The notes under the pieces: model-generated
What the model was told of the DNA's origin: nothing
What the model saw: only the letters and a program-made list of their open reading frames with translations
Database searches by the model: none
Position numbers and translations under genes: made by a program
Assembly: GCF_900157375.1 (NCBI RefSeq)
Contig: NZ_LT721901.1
Location: 3,396,315-3,460,314, forward strand
DNA: 64,000 bases
Reading direction: 5' to 3'
From: Mycobacterium rhizamassiliense
Lineage (GTDB): Bacteria; Actinomycetota; Actinomycetes; Mycobacteriales; Mycobacteriaceae
Shown here: piece by piece, positions 24,887-35,228 of the stretch
How the letters are laid out: every line of letters begins with the position of its first letter
Position numbering within the stretch: the stretch's first letter is position 1

Positions 24887-27087
24887 CGGGACCCCTCACC
24901 GGGCTGTCCGTCGTCGAAATCGCCACCGAAATCTCAGGCCCTTACGCCACAAAGCTTCTCGCCGACCTCGGCGCCGAGGTCACCAAGATCGAGCCGCCCG
25001 GGGGAGACCCGCTGCGACGATGGGGGCCGTTCGCCGGCGGCATCGCCGATCCGCAACGCTGCGGGCTGTTCGAATACCTGAACGCCGGCAAGCGAATTGC
25101 CGACCTCGCGGATGCGACGGAACCGATCGAACAGGCGCACCTACTCGTCGAGAATTTTGCGCCCGGGACGCTGGACGGCTGGGGACTCGACACCGACAGC
25201 CTGGCCAAGATCAACCCAAACCTATTGGTGCTCAGGATATCCCACTTCGGGCAAACCGGGCCGTGGCGAGACCGGCCGGCCACGTCGCTGACCGTGCAGG
25301 CGGCGTCGGGCTGGGTCAGCGCACGCGATCCCGACCGCCCGCCGGTACAGGTCGGCGCCCGGATCGCCGAATACGTCGCCGGCGCCTACGGCGCGTTGGC
25401 CGCCCTGACCTCGCTGCGGTTGCCACCCGAGGGCCACGTCCGGGAAGTCGACGTTTCCGAATTCGAGTCGCTGCTGTCGACGCTGCCCTATCCGATGCTG
25501 ATGGCGCAGAAGATGCTCAGCCTCGGCCTGCCCACCAACGCGCGGGGGGCTCCCATGCTGGGGGTGGTCCGCGCGGCCGACGGCTGGGTGGGCATCAACT
25601 GCCTGACGGGTCAGCACTGGCTCGACGTGTGCGCGATGCTCGGCCTACCGGAGTTCGCCGAGAAGCAGATCGAGATCATGATGGCCGGCCCCGAGCGCGC
25701 CGAATTCTATTCCCGCGCAGAGCCGTTGATCGCAAAGCAAACAGTCGCCGAGATCGTCGAGCTGAGTCAGGCCATGCGCATTCCGGCCGCCCCGGTCAAC
25801 GACGGCGCGACCATACTGGACTCTCCGCAATACGCCAGCCGACGCTTCTTCGTCGACGGCGGGGGGTTTAAGAGCCCGGGAAAACCATTTCGGTTCACCG
25901 AAGGCCCTGTGGCGCAGCCTGACCCGGAGCCCGATCGGACGGCGCTACCCTTTGCCGGGCTGAAAGTGCTTGACTTGAGCACCTTTTGGGCTGGTGCCTA
26001 CCTGACCTGCTATCTGGGTGCGTTCGGCGCCGACATCGTCAAGGTCGAATCCATCCAGCGCCCGGACGGCTTTCGCTACTCGGGCGCGTTTCCCTTCGAG
26101 GGCGACGACTGGTACGAGCGCAGCGGGCTATGGCAGGCCACCAACCTCAACAAAAAGGACCTGACGCTCGACCTCACCTCGGAGCGCGGGCTTGCGATCG
26201 CCCGGCGGCTGGCCGCGCAGGCCGACGTCGTCGTGGAGAACTTCTCACCGCGCGTGGTCGAGCAGTTCGGCCTGGACTACGAGTCGCTGGTGGCGCTCAA
26301 GCCCGACGTGATCCTGGTCCGGATGCCGGGTTTCGGCCTGCAGGGCCCCTGGCGCGACTACGTCGGGTGGGCGCTGAACTTCGAGCAGACCGCGGGGATG
26401 TCAGCAGTCACCGGCTACCCCGACGGCCCGCCGTGCAACCCGCAAGGGCCCGCCGACCCCGTAGTGGGTGTGCACGCGGGCGTCGCCTTGCTGGCCGCCC
26501 TGGAACACCGCCGGCGCACCGGGCAGGGGCGGTTGATCGAGGTCGCGCAGATCGAGGTCGCCGCGTGCGTGACCGCCGAGCCGGTGATCGAGTACTCGAT
26601 GAACGGCGCCGTACAGCCCCGGGAAGGCAATCGCCGGCGCGGCTACCTGCAGGGCGTGTATCCGACCAACGAGGACGAGGTGTGGGTGGCGCTGTCGCTG
26701 CCCGACGACGGCGGCATCGACCACGACGCGTTCGACGACATGGTCGCCGGCTGGACCCGCACGCAGACACCCGACGTGATCGTGGAAACCCTGCAGGCGC
26801 AAGGTATTCCGGCGGAGCGGGTGATCACCGGCGAGCACATGTATGACATACCCCAACTCGACGAGCGGGGCTTCTACGAGGAGTTCGAGCGTCCCATCAC
26901 CGGAGCTCACCGCTTTCCGGGCTGGCCGTTTCGCATCACCCCCGGGCCGGGCCGTCACCACCGCACGCCCGCGCCCACGCTCGGGCAGCACAACGAGGAA
27001 ATCCTGCGCGGCCTGAATCTTTCCGATGACGACGTCGCCGCCCTGCGCGAGGAGCGGGTGATCGGCGAGCGGGCGCTGAACACCTAG
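24883..27087 (+). CDS. Tandem double-domain class III (CaiB/BaiF) CoA-transferase
   Basis: The 734-residue protein starts at GTG 24883, overlapping the aldehyde dehydrogenase stop. It holds two complete class III CoA-transferase domains. Domain 1 (residues about 3-345) opens GLSVVEIATEISGPYATKLL; domain 2 (about 355-734) opens GLKVLDLSTFWAGAYLTCYL and has NLNKKDLTLDLTSERG. Around the usual catalytic acid both have Glu (VDVSEFES and IEVAQIEV), a variant I have seen described less often than Asp. M. tuberculosis has a similar two-domain protein (Rv1866). It probably loads CoA on the carboxylate of the pathway substrate. Confidence 0.88.
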   Translation: MTGPLTGLSVVEIATEISGPYATKLLADLGAEVTKIEPPGGDPLRRWGPFAGGIADPQRCGLFEYLNAGKRIADLADATEPIEQAHLLVENFAPGTLDGWGLDTDSLAKINPNLLVLRISHFGQTGPWRDRPATSLTVQAASGWVSARDPDRPPVQVGARIAEYVAGAYGALAALTSLRLPPEGHVREVDVSEFESLLSTLPYPMLMAQKMLSLGLPTNARGAPMLGVVRAADGWVGINCLTGQHWLDVCAMLGLPEFAEKQIEIMMAGPERAEFYSRAEPLIAKQTVAEIVELSQAMRIPAAPVNDGATILDSPQYASRRFFVDGGGFKSPGKPFRFTEGPVAQPDPEPDRTALPFAGLKVLDLSTFWAGAYLTCYLGAFGADIVKVESIQRPDGFRYSGAFPFEGDDWYERSGLWQATNLNKKDLTLDLTSERGLAIARRLAAQADVVVENFSPRVVEQFGLDYESLVALKPDVILVRMPGFGLQGPWRDYVGWALNFEQTAGMSAVTGYPDGPPCNPQGPADPVVGVHAGVALLAALEHRRRTGQGRLIEVAQIEVAACVTAEPVIEYSMNGAVQPREGNRRRGYLQGVYPTNEDEVWVALSLPDDGGIDHDAFDDMVAGWTRTQTPDVIVETLQAQGIPAERVITGEHMYDIPQLDERGFYEEFERPITGAHRFPGWPFRITPGPGRHHRTPAPTLGQHNEEILRGLNLSDDDVAALREERVIGERALNT

Positions 27088-27130
27088 TCGCGCCTTTGGT
27101 AAACCGCCGGTCCCATGCCAAGCTGCTGAC

Positions 27131-28039
27131 ATGGTCATCCAGATCGCCCGCCCCAAGCTCGAAGGAAACGTCGCCGTCGGCGAAGACCGCCAGATCGGCT
27201 TCGCCGAATTCGGTGATCCGCAGGGCCGGGCGTTCTTCTGGCTGCACGGCACCCCGGGCGCCCGCCGGCAGATTCCCACCGAGGCCCGCCTGTACGCCGA
27301 GGACCACAAGATCCGGCTGATCGGGCTGGACCGTCCCGGCATCGGCTCGTCGACACCCCACCGGTACCGCAACATCCGGGCGTTCGCCAACGACCTGGAG
27401 ACCATCGCGGACACGCTCGGGATCGACAAAATGGCCGTCATCGGGCTGTCCGGCGGCGGGCCGTATGCGCTCGCGTCGGCCGCGGCCATGCCGGACCGGG
27501 TGGTGGTGACCGGCGTGCTCGGTGGCGTCGCGCCGTTCCTCGGCGACGAGGGGATCACCAGCGGGCTGATGAACCTGGGTAAGCGGGTGGCGCCGCTGCT
27601 GAAGCTGGGCGGTGACCCGCTGCGCATCGGCGCCAGCCTGCTGGTCCGGTCGATTCGTCCGGTCGCGAACACCGCTCTGCTCCTGTATGCCGCGATATCT
27701 CCCGAAGCCGACCGGCGCCTGCTCACCCGGCCCGAGTTCGGCGCCATGTTCCTCGACGATCTGCTCAACGGCAGCCGCAAGCAGCTGGCGGCCCCCTTCA
27801 ACGACGTCATCCTGTTCACCCGCGACTGGGGCTTCCGGCTCGACGAGGTCAAAGGCCCGGTCCGCTGGTGGCACGGCGACAGCGACCACATCGTTCCGTT
27901 CGCCCACGGTCAGCACGTGGTGTCGCTGCTGCCCGACTGCGAGCTGATCGTGCTGCCCGGCGAAAGCCATCTCGGCGGGCTGGGCCGCGGCGAAGAGATC
28001 CTGTCCACGCTGACCAAGCTCTGGGACGAACAGCCCTGA
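27131..28039 (+). CDS. Alpha/beta-hydrolase
   Basis: The 302-residue serine hydrolase has the oxyanion segment FWLHGTPGARR, nucleophile elbow VIGLSGGGPYALA, and late acid and His regions WWHGDSDHIVPF and GESHLGGLGRG. It resembles Rv1191, listed there as a probable hydrolase just before fadD36. It is 43 bases after the CoA-transferase, and its orthologue marks the return to the conserved backbone. The substrate (ester, lactone or peptide) is unknown. Confidence 0.85.
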   Translation: MVIQIARPKLEGNVAVGEDRQIGFAEFGDPQGRAFFWLHGTPGARRQIPTEARLYAEDHKIRLIGLDRPGIGSSTPHRYRNIRAFANDLETIADTLGIDKMAVIGLSGGGPYALASAAAMPDRVVVTGVLGGVAPFLGDEGITSGLMNLGKRVAPLLKLGGDPLRIGASLLVRSIRPVANTALLLYAAISPEADRRLLTRPEFGAMFLDDLLNGSRKQLAAPFNDVILFTRDWGFRLDEVKGPVRWWHGDSDHIVPFAHGQHVVSLLPDCELIVLPGESHLGGLGRGEEILSTLTKLWDEQP

Positions 28040-28065
28040 TGAGCGCGCCGCGATCAGGCTGCGAG

Positions 28066-28071
28066 TAGCCT
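28066..28071 (+). promoter_or_regulatory. Candidate -10 (TAGCCT) for leaderless fadD36
   Basis: TAGCCT ends six bases before the fadD36 GTG (28078) and no ribosome-binding sequence is seen. This fits a leaderless transcript. Confidence 0.35.
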
Positions 28072-28077
28072 GCTGTC

Positions 28078-29499
28078 GTGCTGCTGGCATCGCTGAATCC
28101 CTCCACACTGACCGCCAGAGACATCCCCGACGCGGTGACTATCGACGGCGCCGTCTTGAGTCGTAGCGACCTGGTCGGCGCCGCAACCTCGGTGGCCGAG
28201 CGTGTCGCCGGCGCCGAGCGGGTTGCGGTGCTGGCCAAGCCGACCGCGGCGACGGTGCTGGCCGTCGCCGGCTGTCTGATCGCGGGTGTCCCGTTCGTCC
28301 CGGTGCCGTCCGACGTCGGCGCCGCCGAACGCAGGCACATGCTCACCGACTCGCGCGCGCAGGCCTGGCTGGGCCCCGAGCCTGACGAGCCGGATGGTCT
28401 GCCGCACGTCCCGGTCCGGCTGCACGCCCGTTCCTGGCATCGCTACCCCGAGCCCGCGCCCGAGGCCACCGCGATGGTCATCTACACCTCGGGCACCACC
28501 GGGCTGCCCAAGGGCGTGCTGCTCAGCCGCCGGGCGATCGCCGCAGACCTGGACGCGCTGGCGCAGGCCTGGCAGTGGACGCCCGACGACGTCCTGGTGC
28601 ACGGGCTGCCGCTGTTCCACGTGCACGGCCTGGTGCTGGGCCTGCTCGGGTCGCTGCGGATCGGAAATCGCTTCGTGCACACCGGAAGACCGACGCCCCA
28701 GGGGTACGCCCAGGCGAGCGCCGACGCCGGGGGCTCGCTGTTCTTCGGGGTGCCCACGGTGTGGTCGCGCGTGGCGGGCGACGCCTCGGCCGCCGAGGCG
28801 CTGCGGCGCGCGCGGCTTCTGGTGTCCGGCAGCGCCGCGCTGCCGGTGCCGGTGTTCGACCGGCTGTCCGAGCTCACCGGCCACCAACCGATCGAGCGCT
28901 ACGGCGCCTCCGAATCGCTGATCACGCTGTCGACGCGGGCCGACGGCGAACGCCGGGCCGGCTGGGTGGGCCTGCCGGTCGCCGGTGTGCAGACCCGCCT
29001 GCTCGACGACAACGGCGATCCGGTGCCGAACGACGGGGAAACCGTTGGGAAGCTTCAGGTTCGGGGTCCGATGATGTTCGACGGCTACCTGAATCGGCCG
29101 GAGGCCACCGCGGAGGCCTTCGGCGACGACGGCTGGTATCGCACCGGTGACGTCGCGGTGCGCGACGGCGACGGCATGCATCGCATCGTGGGACGCGAGT
29201 CGGTCGACCTGATCAAGTCGGGCGGATACCGCATCGGCGCAGGCGAAATCGAGACGTCGCTGCTCGGGCACCCGGGCGTGCAGGAAGTGGCCGTCGTCGG
29301 CCTGCCCGACGAGGACCTGGGCCAGCGCATCGTCGCCTACGTCGTCGGCTCGGCCGACCTCACCGCCGACGCACTGATCGACCATGTCGCGCAAGAGCTT
29401 TCGATACACAAGCGGCCACGCGAGGTGCGGATGGTGGATTCGCTGCCCCGCAACGCGATGGGCAAGGTCATCAAGAAGCAGCTGCTCGCCGAGGGGTGA
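28078..29499 (+). CDS. fadD36: Acyl-CoA synthetase FadD36
   Basis: The 473-residue adenylate-forming enzyme has the AMP-binding motif VIYTSGTTGLPKGVLL near residue 136, the acyl region ERYGASESLITLS, and the C-terminal GWYRTGDVAVRDG and KSGGYRIGAGEIE blocks. The length equals M. tuberculosis FadD36 (Rv1193), and the gene follows the same hydrolase gene there. It activates a carboxylic acid to acyl-CoA; malonyl- or methylmalonyl-type chemistry has been suggested for the group, which I cannot confirm here. Confidence 0.9.
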   Translation: MLLASLNPSTLTARDIPDAVTIDGAVLSRSDLVGAATSVAERVAGAERVAVLAKPTAATVLAVAGCLIAGVPFVPVPSDVGAAERRHMLTDSRAQAWLGPEPDEPDGLPHVPVRLHARSWHRYPEPAPEATAMVIYTSGTTGLPKGVLLSRRAIAADLDALAQAWQWTPDDVLVHGLPLFHVHGLVLGLLGSLRIGNRFVHTGRPTPQGYAQASADAGGSLFFGVPTVWSRVAGDASAAEALRRARLLVSGSAALPVPVFDRLSELTGHQPIERYGASESLITLSTRADGERRAGWVGLPVAGVQTRLLDDNGDPVPNDGETVGKLQVRGPMMFDGYLNRPEATAEAFGDDGWYRTGDVAVRDGDGMHRIVGRESVDLIKSGGYRIGAGEIETSLLGHPGVQEVAVVGLPDEDLGQRIVAYVVGSADLTADALIDHVAQELSIHKRPREVRMVDSLPRNAMGKVIKKQLLAEG

Positions 29500-29611
29500 G
29501 TGGGCGCGGCCGGAGGGCCGATCGTGACACGCGCCACTGCGACGGGAGTAACTATCGGTCCCCTCAGCAGGCGATTTGCCCGGCGCGCAGGATATTGGCA
29601 GGTTGGATAGC

Positions 29612-29635
29612 GAGCGTAAGGCCACGCCTTCGCTT
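29612..29635 (+). other. RNA hairpin in the 5' region of the MHS transporter gene
   Basis: GAGCG and AAGGC (29612-29622, one T bulged) pair with GCCTT and CGCTT (29626-29635) around loop CAC. The stem has ten pairs including one G-U. It lies 70 bases before the transporter ATG, in a 205-base intergenic stretch with no other gene. It may be an attenuator or the fadD36 terminator; no T-run follows. Confidence 0.3.
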
Positions 29636-29704
29636 AGCTTCGTTGGGTGGAGAGGTAGGAAACGCCGACGCCCGGGTGGGCGGTGAGGACAGTAAGGGTT
29701 TGTC

Positions 29705-31027
29705 ATGGGTGAGTTGACCCGCCCAGCAGGTTTGGCCGAAGCGATGCCGGCCGAACCGCGCCCCGCGCCGATGGCCAGGATCGCGCTGTCTTGCCTGACC
29801 GGTTCGGCAATCGAGTTCTACGACTTCCTGATCTACGGCACCGCGTCGGCCCTGGTGTTCCCCGCGGTGTTCTTCCCGAACCTGAGTCCCGGCGTGGCCA
29901 CGGTCGCCTCGATGGGAACATTCGCGACGGCGTTCCTGTCGCGGCCCCTCGGTGCGGCCGTCTTCGGGCACTACGGCGACCGGCTGGGCCGCAAGAAGAC
30001 ATTGGTCGCGACGCTGCTGATCATGGCCGTGTCGACCGTGAGCGTCGGTCTGGTGCCCAGCACCGCATCCATCGGCGTGGCCGCGCCGCTGATCCTGATG
30101 GTGCTGCGGCTGCTACAGGGGTTTGCAGTGGGCGGCGAGTGGGCCGGGTCGGTGCTGCTCAGCGCCGAGTACGCACCCGCCAACCGGCGCGGCCTGTACG
30201 GCATGTTCACCTTGCTCGGCGGGGGTGTCGCCGGGGTGTTGAGCAGCCTGACCTTCCTCGGCGTGAACGTCACCATCGGCGAATACAGCCCGGAGTTCCT
30301 GCAATGGGGCTGGCGGGTGCCTTTCCTGATCAGCGCCGTGCTGATCGCGCTGGCGCTGTACGTGCGGCTCAACATCGACGAGACCCCGGTGTTCGCCGAC
30401 GAAAAGGCCCGCGACCTGGTGCCCAAGGCCCCGCTGGCCGAGGTGCTGCGCCTGCAGCGCCGGGAGATCATCCTGGCCGCGGGCGCGTCGGTGGGCGGGA
30501 TGGCGTTCGTCTACATGGGCAACACGTATCTGGCCATGTACGCCCACTCGCACCTGAGCTATCCACGCAGCTTCATCTGGTCCGTCGGGGCGCTGGCGGC
30601 CCTCGCGAGCATGGTGTGCCTGGTGGTCTCGGCGCTGTTGTGCGACCGGGTGGGCCGCCGCCGGGTGATGCTCGTGGGCTGGGCCGCCTCGGTGCCCTGG
30701 TGTTTCGCGGTGATGCCGTTGATCGACACGGGCAAACCGGTGTTGTACGCGGTCGCCATCGTCGGCACCTTCGCGGTCAACGGGATCGGGAGCGGGCCGG
30801 TCGGGGCCTTCGTCCCCGAACTGTTCGCCACCCGCTACCGCTACACGGGATCGGCGCTGTCGATCAACCTGGCCGGCGTGCTCGGGGGAGCCGTCCCGCC
30901 GATGATCGCCGGAACGCTGATGGCCACCTACGGCAGCTGGTCGATCGGCGCGATGCTCGCCGGGCTCGCGCTGCTCAGCCTGGTCTGCACCTACCTGCTG
31001 CCCGAGACCACCGGCACCAAGCTGTAG
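29705..31027 (+). CDS. MHS-family (MFS) metabolite/H+ symporter
   Basis: The 440-residue transporter has 12 predicted helices and the MFS/MHS signatures GHYGDRLGRKK after helix 2, QGFAVGGEWAG, and RVGRRRVML in the central loop. The MHS group carries dicarboxylates, proline, betaine or shikimate with protons. It is the orthologue by position of Rv1200. It ends five bases before the convergent dapD stop. The substrate is unknown. Its 5' region holds a stable hairpin. Confidence 0.9.
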   Translation: MGELTRPAGLAEAMPAEPRPAPMARIALSCLTGSAIEFYDFLIYGTASALVFPAVFFPNLSPGVATVASMGTFATAFLSRPLGAAVFGHYGDRLGRKKTLVATLLIMAVSTVSVGLVPSTASIGVAAPLILMVLRLLQGFAVGGEWAGSVLLSAEYAPANRRGLYGMFTLLGGGVAGVLSSLTFLGVNVTIGEYSPEFLQWGWRVPFLISAVLIALALYVRLNIDETPVFADEKARDLVPKAPLAEVLRLQRREIILAAGASVGGMAFVYMGNTYLAMYAHSHLSYPRSFIWSVGALAALASMVCLVVSALLCDRVGRRRVMLVGWAASVPWCFAVMPLIDTGKPVLYAVAIVGTFAVNGIGSGPVGAFVPELFATRYRYTGSALSINLAGVLGGAVPPMIAGTLMATYGSWSIGAMLAGLALLSLVCTYLLPETTGTKL

Positions 31028-31032
31028 TCAGC

Positions 31033-31995
31033 TCAGTTGGCGTGCAGGTCCTCGTTCAGCGCGATGCCCTGGCCGCCGCGGGCCACCACCTCGACGGCCC
31101 CGCTCAGCGAATTGCGGCGGAACAATAGGTTGCTGCCGCCGGACAGCTCGAGCGCCTTGCGCGTTTTGCCTTCGGGCGTAAGGACTTTGGTTCCCGCGGT
31201 CACATACAGACCGGCCTCGACGACGCAGTCGTCGCCCAGCGAAATGCCCACGCCGGCATTGGCGCCCAGCAGGCAGCGCTTGCCGAGCGAAATGACCTCG
31301 TTGCCACCGCCGGACAGCGTGCCCATGATCGACGCCCCGCCGCCGATGTCCGTCCCGTCGCCGACCACCACGCCGGCCGAGATGCGGCCTTCCACCATCG
31401 ACGCGCCCAGGGTGCCCGCGTTGAAGTTGACGAACCCTTCGTGCATGACGGTGGTGCCCGCCGCCAGATGCGCGCCGAGGCGCACCCGGTCGGCGTCGGC
31501 GATGCGGACGCCGGTGGGCATGACGTAGTCGACCATCCGGGGAAACTTGTCGACGCCGTAGACGGTCACCGGCCCCCGGCGGCGCAGCCTGGCGCGGACC
31601 GCCTCGAAGCCCTCGATCGCGCAAGGCCCGTGGTTAGTCCAGGCGACATTGGTCAATACCCCGAACAAGCCGCCGGCGTTCAGCCCGTGCGGCGCCACCA
31701 GCCGGTGCGACAGCAAGTGCAGCCGCAGGTAGGCGTCGTAGGCGTCGGCGGCCACATCGTCGAGAGAGCCGATGACGGTGCGCACGGCGATGGTGTCGGT
31801 GTTGCGGTCGTCGTCGCGGCCAACCAGTGCGGCCAGTTCCGGTGGCACGTCGGACAGCGCCAGGCGCTGTGTTGTCGACGTGCCGGTGTCGCCCCCGTCG
31901 GTCAGTTCCGGTGCGGGAAACCAGGTATCGAGCACCGATCCGTCGGCGGCCAGCGTCGCCAAGCCGATACTTGCAGCTCCAGTCACGCTCGTCAC
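31033..31995 (-). CDS. dapD: Tetrahydrodipicolinate N-succinyltransferase
   Basis: The 320-residue trimeric enzyme adds succinate from succinyl-CoA to tetrahydrodipicolinate in lysine/diaminopimelate synthesis. It has the left-handed beta-helix repeats ([38 protein letters not shown]) and the C-terminal [11 protein letters not shown] of Rv1201c. GTG 31995, after GGGAAG, gives 320 residues; a second GTG at 31986 would give the 317 usual for M. tuberculosis. It is divergent from dapE, the gene for the later desuccinylase. Confidence 0.93.
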   Translation of the reverse strand: MTSVTGAASIGLATLAADGSVLDTWFPAPELTDGGDTGTSTTQRLALSDVPPELAALVGRDDDRNTDTIAVRTVIGSLDDVAADAYDAYLRLHLLSHRLVAPHGLNAGGLFGVLTNVAWTNHGPCAIEGFEAVRARLRRRGPVTVYGVDKFPRMVDYVMPTGVRIADADRVRLGAHLAAGTTVMHEGFVNFNAGTLGASMVEGRISAGVVVGDGTDIGGGASIMGTLSGGGNEVISLGKRCLLGANAGVGISLGDDCVVEAGLYVTAGTKVLTPEGKTRKALELSGGSNLLFRRNSLSGAVEVVARGGQGIALNEDLHAN

Positions 31996-32018
31996 GGTAC
32001 TTCCCGCGGCCCAACCAT

Positions 32019-32024
32019 TAGCCT
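32019..32024 (+). promoter_or_regulatory. Candidate -10 (TAGCCT) for leaderless dapE
   Basis: TAGCCT ends seven bases before the dapE GTG at 32032, and the start lacks a ribosome site, so a leaderless mRNA is likely. Confidence 0.35.
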
Positions 32025-32031
32025 TGGGGGC

Positions 32032-33096
32032 GTGCTGGACTTGCATGCCGACCCGATTGAGCTGACGGCCGCGCTGGTGGACATCCGCAGCGAGTCGCGC
32101 GACGAAGCGCGCATCGCCGACGAGGTGGAGGCCGCGCTGCGCGCCCAGACGTCCGGCTTCGAGATCGTCCGCAACGGCAACGCCGTGCTGGCCCGCACCC
32201 ACCTGAACCGCTCGTCGCGGGTCATGCTTGCGGGTCACCTGGACACCGTCCCGGTGGCCGACAACCTGCCCAGCCGCCTGGCCGATGGCGAACTGCACGG
32301 CTGCGGCACCGCCGACATGAAATCCGGCGACGCCGTGTTCCTGCATCTGGCCGCCACGGTCGCCGAACCGGTGCACGACCTGACCGTGGTGATGTACGAC
32401 TGCGAGGAAATCGAGTCGGCGGCAAACGGATTGGGCCGCATCGAGCGCGAGCTGCCGGACTGGTTGTCCGCCGACGTGGCCATCCTGGGCGAACCCACCG
32501 GCGGCTACATCGAGGCCGGCTGCCAGGGCACGCTTCGCGTGGTCATCAGCGCCACCGGAACTCGTGCGCATTCGGCGCGTTCCTGGTTGGGCGACAACGC
32601 AATTCACAAGCTGGGCGCGGTCCTCGATCGGTTGGCGGCCTACCGGGCCCGCGCCGTCGACATCGACGGTTGCGAGTACCGCGAAGGGTTGTCGGCGGTC
32701 CGCGTCGACGGCGGGGTGGCCGGCAACGTGATACCCGATGCCGCTTCCGTCACGGTCAACTACCGCTTCGCCCCCGACCGGTCGCCGGACGCGGCGCTGC
32801 AACACGTGCACGAGGTGTTCGACGGGCTCGACGTGCGGATCGAGCAGACCGACAGCGCGGCCGGCGCGCTGCCCGGCCTGTCGCAGCCTGCGGCGAAGGC
32901 TTTGGTCGAGGCCGCCGGCGGGCAGTTCCGGGCGAAATACGGCTGGACGGACGTGTCGCGGTTCGCCGCGCTGGGCATACCCGCGGTCAATTTCGGCCCC
33001 GGCGATCCCAACCTCGCGCACACCCGCGGCGAGCGCGTCTCCGTCGCGGCGATCACCGCCGCGGTCGCGATGCTGCGGCCCTACCTGGGCGGCTGA
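32032..33096 (+). CDS. dapE: Succinyl-diaminopimelate desuccinylase
   Basis: The 354-residue M20 zinc peptidase removes succinate from N-succinyl-LL-DAP. Metal and catalytic segments are visible: [21 protein letters not shown] and YDCEEIES, then a dimerisation domain, and a late [22 protein letters not shown] with the last metal His. The length equals Rv1202. GTG 32032 is the start that gives this length; longer in-frame extension would overlap dapD on the other strand. Its end overlaps the next, convergent, gene by 16 bases. Confidence 0.93.
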   Translation: MLDLHADPIELTAALVDIRSESRDEARIADEVEAALRAQTSGFEIVRNGNAVLARTHLNRSSRVMLAGHLDTVPVADNLPSRLADGELHGCGTADMKSGDAVFLHLAATVAEPVHDLTVVMYDCEEIESAANGLGRIERELPDWLSADVAILGEPTGGYIEAGCQGTLRVVISATGTRAHSARSWLGDNAIHKLGAVLDRLAAYRARAVDIDGCEYREGLSAVRVDGGVAGNVIPDAASVTVNYRFAPDRSPDAALQHVHEVFDGLDVRIEQTDSAAGALPGLSQPAAKALVEAAGGQFRAKYGWTDVSRFAALGIPAVNFGPGDPNLAHTRGERVSVAAITAAVAMLRPYLGG

Positions 33097-35228
33097 GGGC
33101 GCGATTCAGCCTGCGCGGCGGCATCGGCCGCCGCGGCCCGCATGCCCAGCGCCGCGAATTCCTCCGACACCGCCCGCAACGCCGCGTCGTTGCGGGCCGC
33201 CAGCGCCTGCGCGTGGGCGAGGGCGGTGCGGCCCACCACGCAGTCGATCTCGCCGCACAGCCGGGTCAGCGGGTCCACTGCGCGGGCGTCGCCCAGCCGG
33301 ACGGCCTCGTGCCACGCGCGCAGCGCGGCGCCGTGCTGCCCGCTGCGTTCGGCCATCCGTGCCGCATCCCGGGCCGCCGCGACCGCGCCGTGCAGATCGC
33401 GCACCGAGGCCAGCCGCCACGCCCGCGCCACGCCCAGCTCGGGGCCGAACAGCGCCGACTTGGTTCCGTGCCGAGATTCAGCCCTGCTCAACACCTTTGC
33501 CGCCGCGGCGATGTCGCCCTGCTGGGCCAGCGCGGTGGCCAGCAGCATCAGCGACAGCGGCCCCCAGGAGTAGCCGGTGCGCTCCAAGGCGGCGCTGGCC
33601 GGGCCGAGCAGCGTTGCGGCCCTGGCGAATTCGCCGTTCGCGATCAGCACGTGCGCCAGCAGCACCTCGCCGATCGCGCGGCCCGGCTGCTGCAACTCGG
33701 CGAAATCCGTGAATTCCCTGGCGAGTTCGGCCGCCGTCTCAAGCTGACCGGCCATCACCAGTGTGGTGGTCTGGCCGAGCCCGACGGTGAAGCGCAGCAG
33801 CCCGGGGTGCTCGGCGCCCAGCACGCGCTGCGCCAGCGACTCGACCTCGTCGAACCGGCCCTGCCGCGCCGCGCACAGCGTTGCGGCACTCGCCGCCCAG
33901 GCCACCGCCTGGTCGTCGGCCGCCGGTGACGTCAGCACAGCGCCGGCGATGTCGACGGCATGTCCGACGTTGCCCGCGTTCATCGCGAAGGTGGCGCTCA
34001 GCGCGTCCAGCGTCACGCGTGGGCCGTCGTCGGGGACGCGGTTGCGGATGGTCTGCAGGAAGGCGGTCGCCCGCTCCGGCTCGCTGAGCATGAAGAACTG
34101 GTTGGCCGCCCGCAACAAGGTCCAGGCCATCAGGTCGGGTTCGCCCAGCGCGGCGGGGTCGACCGCGTCCAACAGGGCCTCGGCCTCCCGGCCGCGGCCC
34201 TGCCACGCCAGGGCATTCGCCAGCGGCAGCCGCGCGGCCAGGTCGTCGGCGCGTTCCAGCGCCGAGCGGGCCAGGCGTTCACCGAGCGTCAGATCGCCCA
34301 GCCGCAGCGCCTGCCCGGCCGCGGCGACCACCTCGGCCACCGGCTGTGGGGCGTCGCTGTCCAGCGCCAGGTAGGCCAGCCGCAGCCGGTCGCTGAGGTG
34401 CTCCGCCGGTTGCTGGGACAGCCGGTTGACCAGGTCGGTGCGGCGACGCCGGGCGCCGTCGTTGCCCAGCAGGGCGCGCGCCCGTTCGGCGAACAGCGGA
34501 TGGGCGGTGTAGACCACCTCGACTTCGCCGCGCGCGCGGGTTTCGGCCGCGCCCCACTCCTGCGCCTCGGCGATCGCGTCGTCGCCGGCCAGGGCCGCCA
34601 GGTCGGCGACCGACAGCGGTTCCTGCAGCGACAGGTAGTCGAGCACCGCCCGCGCCGGCTCGGGCAGCTGCGCGATGAACTCGTCGACCCCGGACTTGCT
34701 GGCGGGGTTGGTCGCCTCGCCGGGCGCCTCGATGTCGAGGCGGTCCAGCAGCCCGTCGGACCACAGCGCCGCGATGGCCTCCGGCGTCGCACCGAAGTCC
34801 GGGCCGCGGGCGGAGACGATCATCCGCGCGGTGCCGGCCAGCGCGAACTGGTACACCAGCGTGGCCGACAGCACGTCCAGATCGTGGGCGTCGTCGACCA
34901 CCAGCAGCAGGCGGCTCTGCGCGTCCCGCGCCAGCGACGCGCGCGCGGCGCGCAACAGCGCCGCCGGCTTGCCGATGTCGGCGATCTCGACCAGATGGCT
35001 GAAGGCGCCGAACGGGACCACGCGCTCGGTCGGGGTTCCGGTCACCCAGCGAACGATCGTGTCGGGGTGGCGCCGGCCGAAATGTTCCGCGGCCAGCCGC
35101 GCCAGCGTGGACTTGCCGATGCCGTCGGGCCCGAGCACGACCGCGCCGGGCCGGGCCGAATCACCCAGGACAGCGTCGAGCTGGGCGAGGGCGGCCTCGT
35201 GTTGGGGGACGTTCCATCGAATCGGCAC
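33081..35228 (-). CDS. STAND-type AAA ATPase with helical repeats, no output domain
   Basis: The 715-residue protein opens with a LuxR/MalT-type ATPase: Walker [13 protein letters not shown] near residues 31-42 and Walker [11 protein letters not shown] near 117. The rest is a long alpha-helical, TPR-like array rich in Ala and Leu. Similar proteins normally end with a LuxR helix-turn-helix, but here the reading frame stops after PQPPR with no such domain and runs 16 bases into dapE. It covers the region of Rv1203c-Rv1204c. It may be a decayed regulator or a signalling ATPase with separate partners. Confidence 0.8.
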   Translation of the reverse strand: MPIRWNVPQHEAALAQLDAVLGDSARPGAVVLGPDGIGKSTLARLAAEHFGRRHPDTIVRWVTGTPTERVVPFGAFSHLVEIADIGKPAALLRAARASLARDAQSRLLLVVDDAHDLDVLSATLVYQFALAGTARMIVSARGPDFGATPEAIAALWSDGLLDRLDIEAPGEATNPASKSGVDEFIAQLPEPARAVLDYLSLQEPLSVADLAALAGDDAIAEAQEWGAAETRARGEVEVVYTAHPLFAERARALLGNDGARRRRTDLVNRLSQQPAEHLSDRLRLAYLALDSDAPQPVAEVVAAAGQALRLGDLTLGERLARSALERADDLAARLPLANALAWQGRGREAEALLDAVDPAALGEPDLMAWTLLRAANQFFMLSEPERATAFLQTIRNRVPDDGPRVTLDALSATFAMNAGNVGHAVDIAGAVLTSPAADDQAVAWAASAATLCAARQGRFDEVESLAQRVLGAEHPGLLRFTVGLGQTTTLVMAGQLETAAELAREFTDFAELQQPGRAIGEVLLAHVLIANGEFARAATLLGPASAALERTGYSWGPLSLMLLATALAQQGDIAAAAKVLSRAESRHGTKSALFGPELGVARAWRLASVRDLHGAVAAARDAARMAERSGQHGAALRAWHEAVRLGDARAVDPLTRLCGEIDCVVGRTALAHAQALAARNDAALRAVSEEFAALGMRAAAADAAAQAESRPQPPR

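Noticed and set aside
23617..27087. In-frame extension of the CoA-transferase to over 1150 residues
   Set aside because: The added N-terminal part is out-of-frame reading of the aldehyde dehydrogenase and is Arg-rich without a domain. GTG 24883 overlaps the upstream stop and begins the conserved domain.
31033..33021. 662-residue minus-strand frame joining dapD to a region opposite dapE
   Set aside because: The upstream part is antisense of dapE with no domain; dapD starts at GTG 31995 by similarity to the known enzyme.
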